From contig NZ_BPQU01000001.1 in NCBI RefSeq assembly GCF_022179445.1, positions 444,984-508,983 of the forward strand: a stretch of DNA of 64,000 nucleotides. The letters are read 5' to 3'. This DNA comes from Methylobacterium mesophilicum (GTDB lineage Bacteria; Pseudomonadota; Alphaproteobacteria; Rhizobiales; Beijerinckiaceae). Positions 51,537 to 59,765 of this stretch are shown piece by piece (the first letter of the stretch is position 1; each line of letters starts with the position of its first letter). The notes beneath the pieces are model-generated. The model had not been told where the DNA came from, did not search any database, and worked only from the letters and a program-made list of their open reading frames with translations. The position numbers and the translations under genes were made by a program.

Positions 51537-51698
51537 GTGAGCGCGCAGAAGACGACCGAGGCATCCGACAAGCTCAAGGGCTCGATCAAGGAAGCCATCG
51601 GAAAGTTGGTCGGCGACCCCAAAGTCGAGGCTGAGGGCAAGTCCCAGCAGAAATTACCGAAGTCCGTCGTGAAACCGAAGGCGACCCCTAAGCCGTAG
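51537..51698 (+). CDS. CsbD-like stress protein, 53 aa
   Basis: The GTG at 51537 is preferred because TTGGAG precedes it; a GTG at 51507 is also in frame. The chain has the CsbD pattern ASDKLKGSIKEAIGKLVGDP followed by KVEAEGKSQQK, but the C-terminus is replaced by a short Lys/Pro-rich tail. CsbD proteins are small hydrophilic, LEA-like general stress proteins of unknown mechanism. First gene of the cluster after the PAS-LuxR regulator. Confidence 0.78.
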   Translation: MSAQKTTEASDKLKGSIKEAIGKLVGDPKVEAEGKSQQKLPKSVVKPKATPKP

Positions 51699-51755
51699 CC
51701 TCGATCACGCGTCGCACCCGACGAACATTCTTCGAATTGGAACAGGACACACCTT

Positions 51756-52259
51756 ATGGTTGATACGGATCGCATCACGGGCGCCGCCAAGGAGTTCGGC
51801 GGCAAGGTTCAGGGCACGGTCGGCGACCTCACAGGGTCGAGGCGGGATTCGGTCGAGGGCCGCGCCCGCGAGGCGCAGGGCGCCGCCGAGAACCTCTACG
51901 GCCAAGCCAAGGACGCCGTGCGCGACGCCGCTGACACTGTTTCCGACACCGCCCGCGACATCGGCGGCAGGGTCCGCGATACGGTCGGCAACCTGATCGG
52001 GTCCGACGACGTCGAGGATCGCGCGCGCCGCGCCCAGGGTGCCGCCAGCGACACCTACGAGCGGGGCGAACGCTACGTGCGCAGCGCCGGCCGCGAGGCC
52101 TACGACCGGGCCGAGGACGCCTACGAGAACGGCGGCCGCACCCTGCGTGCGGGTGGCCGCGAGGCCACCAGCCAGATCGCCGAGCACCCGGTCGCCGCGC
52201 TGCTGGTGGCCGGCCTCCTCGGCTACGGCATCGGCCTGCTCATCCACGGCCGCGACTGA
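51756..52259 (+). CDS. CsbD-type repeat protein with C-terminal membrane anchor
   Basis: 167 residues. Two CsbD-like modules appear to be an internal duplication: FGGKVQGTVGDLTGS and, about 70 residues later, IGGRVRDTVGNLIGS, each followed by a charged amphipathic helix rich in Ala, Arg, Asp and Glu (DRARRAQGAAS). The C-terminus is a glycine-rich membrane helix (AALLVAGLLGYGIGLLIHG) as in ElaB/YqjD-type proteins. The product would be an LEA-like chain tethered to the inner membrane, fitting protection against drying or osmotic stress (inference). A strong hairpin follows the stop. Confidence 0.75.
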   Translation: MVDTDRITGAAKEFGGKVQGTVGDLTGSRRDSVEGRAREAQGAAENLYGQAKDAVRDAADTVSDTARDIGGRVRDTVGNLIGSDDVEDRARRAQGAASDTYERGERYVRSAGREAYDRAEDAYENGGRTLRAGGREATSQIAEHPVAALLVAGLLGYGIGLLIHGRD

Positions 52260-52278
52260 ACCTTAGTCCGCGACTGAT

Positions 52279-52313
52279 CGGTCCGACCGCGCCGGGACTG
52301 CGCGGCCGGACCG
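52279..52313 (+). terminator. Strong hairpin, probable terminator
   Basis: CGGTCCG pairs with CGGACCG and, inside one mismatch, CCGCGC pairs with GCGCGG around a 7-base loop, giving about 13 bp of stem. A short T run (GGCTTTCC) follows. It lies 20 bases after the anchored CsbD gene. Confidence 0.6.
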
Positions 52314-52388
52314 CGGCTTTCCACCCCGCCGACCAACCTCTCGAACGACCGATTACCTCGGACGACCGACCACCCGGAGCATCTGTAC

Positions 52389-53309
52389 GTGTCTACTTCT
52401 CCCCTTCTGGCGACCTCTCCCGTCGCGGCCTCGGCCGACACCCGCACCATCCTGCTGAACCAGGTGTCGTGGGGCGCCATCTTCGCCGGGGCCGTGACCG
52501 CGCTGGTGACGCAGGTCATCCTGAACATGGTCGGCGTCGGCGTCGGCCTGTCCAGCGTCGGGGCGAACGCCGCCGACAACCCGGCAGCCTCGACCCTCTC
52601 CCTGAGCGCCGGCATCTGGTTCGTTGGCTCCGGCATCGTCGCCGCACTCGCGGGCGGCTTCATCGCCGGGCGCCTGTCGGGCAAGCCCGTCACCGGCGCG
52701 GCCGGCCTGCATGGCCTCGTCTCCTGGGCGGTGACGACCTTGGTGGTGCTCTACCTGCTGACCTCGGCGGCCGGTGGCCTCATCGGCGGCGCCTTCTCGG
52801 GTGTCACCAGCACGCTCGGCGGCGCCGGCTCGCTCGTGGGCGGCACGGTGCAGACCGCGGCCCAGGCCGCCGCCCCGTCGCTGTCGAAGATCTCGAATCC
52901 CTTCGACGGCATCGAGCAGTCGGTCCGCAACCAGGCCGCCGGCCAGGATCCGCAGGCCGCCAAGGAGGCTGCCGTCGCCGCGATCCGCGCCATCTTCACG
53001 GGTGACGCGTCGCAGAAGGCACAGGCCGAGAACCGCGCCGCCGATGCGCTGGCCAAGGCCCAGGGCATCCCGGTCGACCAGGCCAAGACCCAGATCCAGA
53101 CCTACGAAAAGCAGTACACCGAAGCCGTCGCGACGGCCAAGCAGAAGGCCGAGGCCGCCGCCGTCGTCGCCAAATCGGCCGCCACCCAGGGCGCGTTCTA
53201 CGGCGCGCTCGCGCTGATCCTCGGCGCCCTGGCGGGCTTCTTCGGCGGCCGCCTAGGCGCCCCGAAGCTCCACACCCTCGCCGACAGCTACGACGCCCGT
53301 CGCGTCTGA
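52389..53309 (+). CDS. PhnA-like polytopic membrane protein
   Basis: 306 residues from a GTG. The start (LLNQVSWGAIFAGAVTALVT) is typical of alphaproteobacterial membrane proteins often labelled PhnA-like, though there is no link to phosphonate use. Three hydrophobic helices lie in the first 140 residues. A soluble, Ala/Gln-rich helical region follows (about 155-265; QKAQAENRAADALAKAQGIP), then a C-terminal helix (GAFYGALALILGALAGFFGG). The central region could form an amphipathic coil in the periplasm or cytosol. It sits among CsbD genes, suggesting an envelope-stress role. Confidence 0.7.
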   Translation: MSTSPLLATSPVAASADTRTILLNQVSWGAIFAGAVTALVTQVILNMVGVGVGLSSVGANAADNPAASTLSLSAGIWFVGSGIVAALAGGFIAGRLSGKPVTGAAGLHGLVSWAVTTLVVLYLLTSAAGGLIGGAFSGVTSTLGGAGSLVGGTVQTAAQAAAPSLSKISNPFDGIEQSVRNQAAGQDPQAAKEAAVAAIRAIFTGDASQKAQAENRAADALAKAQGIPVDQAKTQIQTYEKQYTEAVATAKQKAEAAAVVAKSAATQGAFYGALALILGALAGFFGGRLGAPKLHTLADSYDARRV

Positions 53310-53321
53310 GCCGATCCCCGG

Positions 53322-53338
53322 CCGGTCACCATGACCGG
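53322..53338 (+). terminator. Short perfect hairpin after the PhnA-like gene
   Basis: CCGGTCA and TGACCGG pair perfectly around a 3-base loop, 13 bases after the stop codon. There is no U tract, so it may be an RNA-stability hairpin rather than a terminator. Confidence 0.4.
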
Positions 53339-53385
53339 TCCTTCCTCCCTGACAATCCGCCCCCTCAAACCAAAGGAGACATCCC

Positions 53386-53589
53386 ATGAGCAGCACCACG
53401 GACAAGCTGAAGGGCCTCGCCAACGAGGCCGCCGGCAACGTCAAGCAGGCCGCTGGCAAGGTCACGGGCAACGACAAGCTCGTGGTTGAAGGCAAGGCCC
53501 AGGAACTCAAGGGCGAGGCTCAGCGCACCGTCGGCGAGGCCAAGGACGGCGTCGCCTCGGTCGTCGACAAGGTCACCGGCAAGCGCTGA
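53386..53589 (+). CDS. CsbD family stress protein, 67 aa
   Basis: A complete canonical CsbD protein: TDKLKGLANEAAGNVKQAAG, then KVTGNDKLVVEGKAQELKGE, then a helical end (VASVVDKVTGKR). AAAGGAGA lies upstream of the ATG. It is hydrophilic and LEA-like, a known member of general stress regulons in many bacteria. Confidence 0.88.
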   Translation: MSSTTDKLKGLANEAAGNVKQAAGKVTGNDKLVVEGKAQELKGEAQRTVGEAKDGVASVVDKVTGKR

Positions 53590-53654
53590 ACCGAGACGGC
53601 GGCGGCCCGCTCGGGTCCCGTCGCCCCCATTGAACTCGAACGCAGGAGAATCCC

Positions 53655-54092
53655 ATGAACGAAGACCAGTTCAGGGGCGCGTCCCGCCACCTCAAGGGTC
53701 GCGCGCAGACCGCCGTCGGCGGCCTCACCGGTGATCCGGCCCGCCAGGTGCGTGGCGCCGTGAACCAAGTCGCAGGCGGGGCGCAGTATGCCTACGGCCG
53801 TGCCCGCGACCGCGCCGAGGATCTCATCGACGACGGGCGCGACATCGCCGGCGAGGTCCGGGATCGCGCCGGCAACTTGATCGATGACGGCCGTCATCTC
53901 GTCGGCGAGGCGCGCGACCGCGCGGGGAACCTCATCTCGGACGGCCGTGACCTCGCCCGTCACGCCCGCAAGCGCGGCACCACCTATGGCCGTCGAGCCG
54001 TTCGCTACGCCGACGACAACCGCACCTCCACCGTGCTCGGCCTCGCCGCCGTTGCCTTCGCCGTGGGCTGGCTGTCTCGCTCCAAGCACTGA
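53655..54092 (+). CDS. CsbD-like protein with tandem repeats and C-terminal anchor
   Basis: 145 residues. The N-terminal ~50 residues are CsbD-like (FRGASRHLKGRAQTAVGGLT). Then three copies of a 17-18-residue unit follow: RDRAEDLIDDGRDIAGEV, RDRAGNLIDDGRHLVGEA and RDRAGNLISDGRDLARHA. A C-terminal hydrophobic helix (TVLGLAAVAFAVGWLSRS) anchors it. The layout repeats that of the protein at 51756. Repeated charged amphipathic units point to a membrane-bound LEA-like function (inference). Confidence 0.75.
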   Translation: MNEDQFRGASRHLKGRAQTAVGGLTGDPARQVRGAVNQVAGGAQYAYGRARDRAEDLIDDGRDIAGEVRDRAGNLIDDGRHLVGEARDRAGNLISDGRDLARHARKRGTTYGRRAVRYADDNRTSTVLGLAAVAFAVGWLSRSKH

Positions 54093-54116
54093 CTGATCGA
54101 CCTCGGAGATCGTCCG

Positions 54117-54224
54117 ATGATCCGCAAGCTCCTCACCGCCTTCCTGCTCCCGAAGGTCATCGCCTACGTCAGCCGCCGGTTTTCCGGCCGCTCCGGCATC
54201 CCGCCGAACCGTCGGCGCTACTGA
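54117..54224 (+). CDS. 35-residue basic microprotein
   Basis: The ATG at 54117 has CGGAGAT eight bases upstream. The chain starts with an amphipathic helix (IRKLLTAFLLPKVIAYVSRR) and ends in a basic tail (PPNRRRY). It lies 24 bases after the anchored CsbD gene and 41 bases before the BA14K gene on the same strand. It might bind the inner-membrane surface. No family is known to me. Confidence 0.5.
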   Translation: MIRKLLTAFLLPKVIAYVSRRFSGRSGIPPNRRRY

Positions 54225-54265
54225 CCGTCCCCCGAACCAAAACCGATTCAGGAAAACCCTCCACG

Positions 54266-54712
54266 ATGAAGTTGACCCTCGCCCTCGCCGCCACCGTCGC
54301 AGCCACCCTGGCCGGTCTGCCGGCCCATGCCGCCTTAGCCTCCGCAGCGCCCATCGAAGCGCTGGTGCGCGGTGACCTGCCAACCGATTACGTCCAGTAC
54401 CGACGCTTCGGTCACCGTTACGGCTGGCGCGGTGGACGGGGCTACGGGCGGGGTTATGGCTACGGTCGCGGTTACGGCTATCGCCGGGGACCCGGGGTCG
54501 GCGCCGCGGTGGGTGCGGGCGTGGCCGGCCTCGCGGCCGGTGCCATCATCGGCGGCGCCATCGCCAACTCGCAGGCGCGGCCCGCGCCGGTAGTCGTGCA
54601 GGGCGGCCCGGGCCCGGAGGCAGTGGCATACTGCGCCCGTCGTTTCCGGTCCTACGACGCGTCGAGTGGCACGTACCTCGGCAACGATGGCGACCGTCAC
54701 GCCTGCCCGTAA
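54266..54712 (+). CDS. BA14K-like secreted protein
   Basis: 148 residues. A signal peptide (LALAATVAATLAGLPAHAA) is followed by a Gly/Tyr/Arg-rich stretch of GYGRGYGYGRGYGY type, then a glycine-zipper hydrophobic segment (AGVAGLAAGAIIGGAIANSQ). The C-terminus has the BA14K signature: CARRFRSYDASSGTYLGNDG followed by a His-Ala-Cys end. BA14K proteins of Brucella are immunoreactive surface proteins with lectin-like activity. In environmental relatives the role is unclear, probably at the envelope. Confidence 0.83.
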   Translation: MKLTLALAATVAATLAGLPAHAALASAAPIEALVRGDLPTDYVQYRRFGHRYGWRGGRGYGRGYGYGRGYGYRRGPGVGAAVGAGVAGLAAGAIIGGAIANSQARPAPVVVQGGPGPEAVAYCARRFRSYDASSGTYLGNDGDRHACP

Positions 54713-54724
54713 CCATTCGAACCC

Positions 54725-54751
54725 CCGGGCCCGCCACGGCAGCGGGCCCGG
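54725..54751 (+). terminator. 10-bp GC-rich hairpin after the BA14K gene
   Basis: CCGGGCCCGC pairs perfectly with GCGGGCCCGG around a 7-base loop, 12 bases past the stop. There is no U tract, but the stem is strong enough to mark a transcript end before the aquaporin gene. Confidence 0.55.
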
Positions 54752-54854
54752 TGCCAGGACGGCATAGCTTCCGGACGACTCGCGGATCCGTGGGTGTCTC
54801 GTGTTGCCGACACCCCGCAGACATCCCCGACCTCGATCCGAAAGCTGAACGTCC

Positions 54855-55628
54855 ATGCGCCCGTATCTCGCCGAATTCTTCGGCATCTTCGTCCTGGTCT
54901 TCTGCGGCTGCGGCAGCGCGGTGCTCGCGGCAGATCACATCGGATATGTTGGTGTGTCGCTATCCTTCGGCTTCGTGCTGCTGGCGATGATCTACGCGGT
55001 CGGACCGATCTCAGGCTGCCATCTGAATCCGGCCGTTACGCTCGGCCTGACCTTGAGCCGTAAGTTCGATGCCGCCCGGCTGCCGGCCTATATCGCGGCT
55101 CAGGTTCTCGGCGCCATCGCGGCTTCCTACATCCTGTACCTGATCGCGCAGGGGCGGCCGGGCTTCGACGCCATCGCCACCGGATTTGCCTCGAACGGCT
55201 ACGACCTGCGCTCGCCTGAGCACTACAATTTGGCCGCGGCCTTCATCGCCGAGTTCGTCCTGACGACCTTGCTGGTCCTGACCATCCTGGGCTCGACCAA
55301 CCTCAAGGCTCCGGTGGGGTTTGCGGGCGTCGCCATCGGCATCGTGCTCGTGGTGATCCACCTCGTGTCGATCCCGGTGACCAACACCTCGGTCAACCCG
55401 GCACGCAGCATCGGCCCGGCCCTGTTCGCAGGGTGGGCGGCGATCCAGCAAGTATGGCTGTTCGTCGTCGCGCCCCTGCTCGGCGGTGCAGCCGCCGCCG
55501 GCCTTTATGCCTCGATGCGCGCCCTCGACCCGGTGCTCCAGATGCCCGAGCGGCAGGGCCTGCAGGCGCTGGCGGGCGAGACCGAACAGCGGATGGAGAA
55601 GGCCGGCATCAAGCCGACCGAGTTCTAA
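54855..55628 (+). CDS. aqpZ: Aquaporin, MIP family (AqpZ-like)
   Basis: 257 residues with six membrane helices. The two pore motifs are present: HLNPAVT in the first half and SVNPARS in the second. The Arg after the second NPA is the selectivity-filter arginine, and the residue pattern ([20 protein letters not shown]) fits water-selective AqpZ rather than glycerol facilitators. The C-terminus is about 30 residues longer than usual, polar and helical. It conducts water across the inner membrane; its place among CsbD and envelope genes supports an osmotic or drying response. Confidence 0.92.
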   Translation: MRPYLAEFFGIFVLVFCGCGSAVLAADHIGYVGVSLSFGFVLLAMIYAVGPISGCHLNPAVTLGLTLSRKFDAARLPAYIAAQVLGAIAASYILYLIAQGRPGFDAIATGFASNGYDLRSPEHYNLAAAFIAEFVLTTLLVLTILGSTNLKAPVGFAGVAIGIVLVVIHLVSIPVTNTSVNPARSIGPALFAGWAAIQQVWLFVVAPLLGGAAAAGLYASMRALDPVLQMPERQGLQALAGETEQRMEKAGIKPTEF

Positions 55629-55746
55629 CAGCCCTTTCCCCACACCTACCTGACCTGGTGCCAGGTCGGATCACGGTTGCCGGAGCGGCGGCCGAGCCCC
55701 CGCGGGTGGACACCCGTCCGACCCTCCCAACCGACAAGGAATACCG

Positions 55747-56247
55747 ATGAGCAAGGGCTACCCCTCGATGACCGCGCTGCTGGGCCTGCTGGCCGTGGCC
55801 GGCTACCAGAACCGCGACAAGCTCGCCGAACTCCTGAAGGGCCACGACACATCGTCGAGCCCCTCGTTAAGCCCGAACCACGGCACCGTCCCGCCGATCC
55901 CGAACACCGCTTCCAACACCGGCTCCACGGGCGGTATCGGCAATCTCGGCAGCCTGCTCGGCGGCCTCGGCACGGCTGGCGTCGGTGGCCTGATCGCCAG
56001 TGGACTGAGCGAGCTCGTCGACCACTTTACCAAGGGCGGCCATGGCGAGACGGCCAACTCTTGGGTCAACCAGGGCGCAAACCGCGCCATCCCCGAGGCC
56101 GACCTCGAACGCGCCATTGGCCCGGATACCCTCGACCACCTCACCCAGCAGACCGGCCTGAGCCGCGGCGCGCTCCTGTCCCGCCTGTCGCGTGAGCTGC
56201 CCTCGGCCATTGACCGCTACGCAACAGACGGCCGCTCGCCGGCCTGA
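55747..56247 (+). CDS. YidB-like (DUF937) protein
   Basis: 166 residues. An N-terminal helical part ([20 protein letters not shown]) is joined by a Ser/Pro/Asn-rich linker to a Gly/Leu-rich segment ([20 protein letters not shown]). The YidB core follows ([20 protein letters not shown], then [20 protein letters not shown]). Function is unknown; the family is widespread in proteobacteria. The start has no strong ribosome-binding site, only AAGGA at moderate distance. Confidence 0.8.
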   Translation: MSKGYPSMTALLGLLAVAGYQNRDKLAELLKGHDTSSSPSLSPNHGTVPPIPNTASNTGSTGGIGNLGSLLGGLGTAGVGGLIASGLSELVDHFTKGGHGETANSWVNQGANRAIPEADLERAIGPDTLDHLTQQTGLSRGALLSRLSRELPSAIDRYATDGRSPA

Positions 56248-56351
56248 CCCCACGATGCGGCCGGTGCCCCAGGGCGCGGGCCGCACACGACGCCGGGCGA
56301 CGCCGCGCCGGGGTTCGATCCACCGCCTTTCCCCGAGCTTGCGAGACCCCC

Positions 56352-57485
56352 ATGGCCATCGACTACCGCTCCGAACTCAGACGCCCCTTGCCCTTCAGCC
56401 TCGCGGTCGTGGCGGCCGTGCTGCTGGTCTGGCTCATCGTCGGCTCCATCGCCGGCGCGCGTCAGCGCAGCGCCCGGGACCATCGTATCGAGGACCTGCA
56501 GACCCAGCAGGCGGCCCTCCGCACCGACCTGGACCGGCAGATCTCGACAGCCGGCACCTTGACCGCGCTCCAGGCCAAGATCGCCACCGCCCAGCAGCAG
56601 GACCGGCAGGCAAGCAAGGCCGCCGAGGAGGCGAAGTCCCGCGCCGCGACCCTGACCCAGGAGCAGCAGGCCGCCGAGGCCAAGGCGGCCGAGGCGAAGA
56701 AGACGGCCGAGGCCGAGTCGAAGAAGCTCACCGATCTGCAGTCCCAGGTCTCCCAGGCCGAGGGAAAGCTGACCCCGCTGCGCGAGGCCATCACCACCGC
56801 CGAGAAGGCCGCCGTCGACCGCACCCAGGATCTCGCCGAGGTCGGACGTCGCCTTGAGGACGCCCGGGTGCAGGAGGCCAAGCTCCGCGCCGATCTCGCG
56901 ACCATGACCCAGGAGGCGACCGCCAAGACCGCCGACCTCGCCAAGGCCGAGGAGCTCCAGCAGAACGCCCGCGAGGCCGCCGCCGCCGCCCAAAAGCAAC
57001 TGGCCGACGCCCGGACCGCGACGGATCAGGCCACGAAGCAGCGCACGGACACGGATCAGGCCATCACCGCCCTGACTGCCAAAAAGGACAAGCTCACCTC
57101 AGAGATCGAGCAGGCGAACCGCGACGCCCAGCAGGCCCGCGACGCCCTCGCGAACGTCCGCAAGGAACTCGCCGAGGCTCAGGCCCAGCGCGACCGCGTC
57201 GTGTCCGAGCGGGGTCAGGCTGAGCAGGCGTTGCAGAAGCTGTCCGCCGACCGCGATGCCGGTACGGCGGCCCTCGACAGCCTACGGAAGCGCCAGGCCG
57301 ACGCGCAAGGAGAGCTTGCCACGCTGACCGAGACCCTGGCGACCCGCAACAAGGAGGCCGGGACCCTCGACGAGCGGCTGGCTGCGGCCCGCCAGGACCT
57401 GAGCACGGCCCAGGCGAAGCTGTCCGAGGTCCGTCAGCAACTCGCAAACCCGCCCGCCGCTTCGCAGAGCCAGCCGGCTCGCTGA
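56352..57485 (+). CDS. Membrane-anchored long coiled-coil protein
   Basis: 377 residues. One N-terminal membrane helix (about 14-34; LPFSLAVVAAVLLVWLIVGS) is followed by an almost unbroken coiled coil from about 40 to 365, rich in Ala, Gln, Glu and Lys (KIATAQQQDRQASKAAEEAK). There is no C-terminal domain. Such a protein can act as a spacer or scaffold at the envelope. I do not recognise a defined family. It lies in the run of + strand envelope genes, after the YidB-like gene. Confidence 0.7.
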   Translation: MAIDYRSELRRPLPFSLAVVAAVLLVWLIVGSIAGARQRSARDHRIEDLQTQQAALRTDLDRQISTAGTLTALQAKIATAQQQDRQASKAAEEAKSRAATLTQEQQAAEAKAAEAKKTAEAESKKLTDLQSQVSQAEGKLTPLREAITTAEKAAVDRTQDLAEVGRRLEDARVQEAKLRADLATMTQEATAKTADLAKAEELQQNAREAAAAAQKQLADARTATDQATKQRTDTDQAITALTAKKDKLTSEIEQANRDAQQARDALANVRKELAEAQAQRDRVVSERGQAEQALQKLSADRDAGTAALDSLRKRQADAQGELATLTETLATRNKEAGTLDERLAAARQDLSTAQAKLSEVRQQLANPPAASQSQPAR

Positions 57486-57560
57486 GACACCGTCGGCCCT
57501 CCGTGGGCAAACACCCGCGTGGGTCACCCGTCCGGCCCTCCTGCAAGAAAAGACTGCTCG

Positions 57561-57836
57561 ATGAACATCCGTATCCTCGCCCTGACGGCAATCGCCCTTG
57601 CGGGCGCCCCGGTCGCGTCACGGCCATCCGTGGCGCAGGAGGGTCCCGAGATGGAGGCCATGAGGGCGAACTGCGGAGGTGATTACCTTCGCCTGTGCGC
57701 CGGCATGAAGCCGGGCGGGCCGGAGGTGAAGGCCTGCTTCAAGCGCAATCGCCAGAATCTTTCGCCGGGATGCTCGCAGGCCATCGCCGCCTACGAGCGG
57801 TCCCGTGCCGGATCGTCCAGCGAAACCGACGACTAA
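57561..57836 (+). CDS. Small secreted cysteine-rich-repeat protein, second copy
   Basis: 91 residues from the ATG at 57561. A signal peptide (ILALTAIALAGAPVA) is followed by the same C-x7-C-x12-C-x11-C frame as the protein at 34590 (NCGGDYLRLCAGMKP, then ACFKRNRQNLSPGCSQAIAA). The C-terminus is Ser/Asp-rich. Two disulphides are likely in the periplasm. Function is unknown. Confidence 0.7.
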   Translation: MNIRILALTAIALAGAPVASRPSVAQEGPEMEAMRANCGGDYLRLCAGMKPGGPEVKACFKRNRQNLSPGCSQAIAAYERSRAGSSSETDD

Positions 57837-57973
57837 CCGTCCCCGACAACGAAAGCGGGTGTCTCGGAAAACCAGGGGTCGCTGTGCCCCTGCCCGAGGG
57901 CGTGTTCCAGGGCATCCGCTCCGACCGAACGAATGCCCGATGACCGGGAGCCCCGGACGTTGATCACGGCGGC

Positions 57974-59752
57974 ATGGGAGACGAGAACACTATGCTGACC
58001 CGCCTGAACCGCGCCTTCCTCCGGGTGTTCCCTGCAATCCTTCTTGTCGTCGTGGGATTGCTCGCCGCCCTGTTCCGCGGACGTGGCGGTTCCCGCGGGG
58101 GGGCGACGCCGCTCGCCCCGGTACCCGCCAGGCAACCTGCGCCTCCGGTGCGACGCCGCGGGGCTGTCATCGCGCTCTTTGCCCTCCTCGTTGGGGGCGG
58201 GCTGATACTGGCCTTGGTTGGCGGTGATGGCGTTCTTTGGCGGCTCGGGTCCCTGCTTCCGTCCTCGAACGGCGAAGGCGGGCGACCGGTGGCGGCCCTA
58301 TCGCGGCCGGAAGTCGACGCCAGCACAGGAAATCTCTTGGAAGCGGTCGCTCCGGATGGGCCGGTGATTGAGCGGCCGCCGGGCGAACCTGGCGTGGCGA
58401 TGGCTCCCGGTGCCACTGACCCGGGTGCCCCGTCCTTTGATACCGTCCGCGTCGAGCCGAATGGGGAACTCGTCGTCGCGGGGCGGACGACGCCGAATGG
58501 CGCCGTGGAACTTTTGGTCGACGGCAAACCAGCCGCCAGGACCGTCGCCGATGTGAACGGCCACTTCGCTATCGTCCCGCCGGCCCTTCCGGCCGGTAAC
58601 AGCGAAGTCGGCCTTCGGGCGACCGATGCAAAGGGCATCGTTCGCCAGTCGCGCGACAGCGTCGCGGTGGCGGTCGCGCCATCGCACGATGCCGAGCCGT
58701 TGGTTGCCCTGACATCGCCCGACAAAGTGACCGTGGTGTTGTCGCAACCAGGTTCGTCACGGACGATGATCCGCTCCGTTCCCGAGGCCGTGTCCACTCG
58801 ACGGACGACGGCGGACACCGCATCCCCGACCCGGCAACGGTCCGGCGAACGTGTTCCGAGCGATGGCATCTCGAACGCCATCGGCGCCGACGATGCGGTC
58901 CGGTCCAGCCGGACCGGGGCGGGCGTCGGCCCCGACGCAATGGTATCGGATCGAGCCGCATCCAACGGGATCGGGTCCCGTTCCTCGGAGGCGCATCAGG
59001 CCCCGCCACCTGAGCGGGCCGTCGTGACGGGATCGGCGGAGGCCCCCCCCAAGGTCGTCAGCATCGATGCGCAGGAAGGCGGCCGGCTGTACGTCAGCGG
59101 CAAGGCTCCAGCCGGTGCGACCGTGCGGCTTTACCTCAACGATACCCTGATCGCCCCCGCCACGGTCGGTCGGGACGGCATCGTCAGCTTCACCATCGGC
59201 CGAGGCGTCAAGCCGGGGGACTACAAGGTCCGGCTCGATCAGGTCGATGCCGCCTCGGGGAAGGTCTTCAGTCGTGTGGAGGTACCCTTCTCGGTTCCTC
59301 ATGACGCCCGGATCGCGGGGCCGGACCGTTCGGTCCCGGCACCGCCCGAGGCATCACCCGGCGGGAACGGCGCCGGGAAGGTGGCGTCGAACGCATCCTC
59401 GGCGGCGGTCGGGCGACAAGGCGAGAACGCAGGCGCGTCTGATGGCCCTCGGGATTCCATACCCGGCACGTCTGCGACCAAGCCATCACCGGATACGATG
59501 AGCGATCCGCTCAGGCCCGAGGCCGCCCCGGGCGCCGTCTACGTACCGGAAGTGAGGACCGCGCGGATCGAGCGCGGCGACAGTCTCTGGGCGATCAGCC
59601 GGCGGACCTACGGCGAGGGCGACCGCTACACGGCGATCTACGACGCCAACCATGATCAGATTCGGGACCCTGACCTGATCTATCCCGGCCAGGTCTTCGT
59701 GCTGCCGGCCGAAGACCCCATCGATGCAAGTCTAGACGGAAAACGCGGTTAA
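57974..59752 (+). CDS. LysM protein with Ig-like domains and two membrane helices
   Basis: 592 residues; ATGs at 57974 and 57992 are possible starts. Two hydrophobic helices (about 18-37 and 63-84) flank a basic loop. Two Ig-like modules lie at about 155-220 (VVAGRTTPNGAVELLVDGKP) and 355-435 (YVSGKAPAGATVRLYLNDTL), with a Ser/Arg-rich disordered stretch between. The C-terminus is a LysM peptidoglycan-binding domain (ERGDSLWAISRRTYGEGDRY, then DLIYPGQVFVLP). It likely links the inner membrane to peptidoglycan. It closes the envelope cluster, followed by a 34-aa membrane microprotein. Confidence 0.83.
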   Translation: MGDENTMLTRLNRAFLRVFPAILLVVVGLLAALFRGRGGSRGGATPLAPVPARQPAPPVRRRGAVIALFALLVGGGLILALVGGDGVLWRLGSLLPSSNGEGGRPVAALSRPEVDASTGNLLEAVAPDGPVIERPPGEPGVAMAPGATDPGAPSFDTVRVEPNGELVVAGRTTPNGAVELLVDGKPAARTVADVNGHFAIVPPALPAGNSEVGLRATDAKGIVRQSRDSVAVAVAPSHDAEPLVALTSPDKVTVVLSQPGSSRTMIRSVPEAVSTRRTTADTASPTRQRSGERVPSDGISNAIGADDAVRSSRTGAGVGPDAMVSDRAASNGIGSRSSEAHQAPPPERAVVTGSAEAPPKVVSIDAQEGGRLYVSGKAPAGATVRLYLNDTLIAPATVGRDGIVSFTIGRGVKPGDYKVRLDQVDAASGKVFSRVEVPFSVPHDARIAGPDRSVPAPPEASPGGNGAGKVASNASSAAVGRQGENAGASDGPRDSIPGTSATKPSPDTMSDPLRPEAAPGAVYVPEVRTARIERGDSLWAISRRTYGEGDRYTAIYDANHDQIRDPDLIYPGQVFVLPAEDPIDASLDGKRG

Positions 59753-59765
59753 GGGAAAGCAAATC

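Noticed and set aside
53655..54092. Regular DNA repeats that might suggest a CRISPR-like array
   Set aside because: The repeats are in frame and encode the 17-18-residue protein units. There are no spacers and no cas genes.
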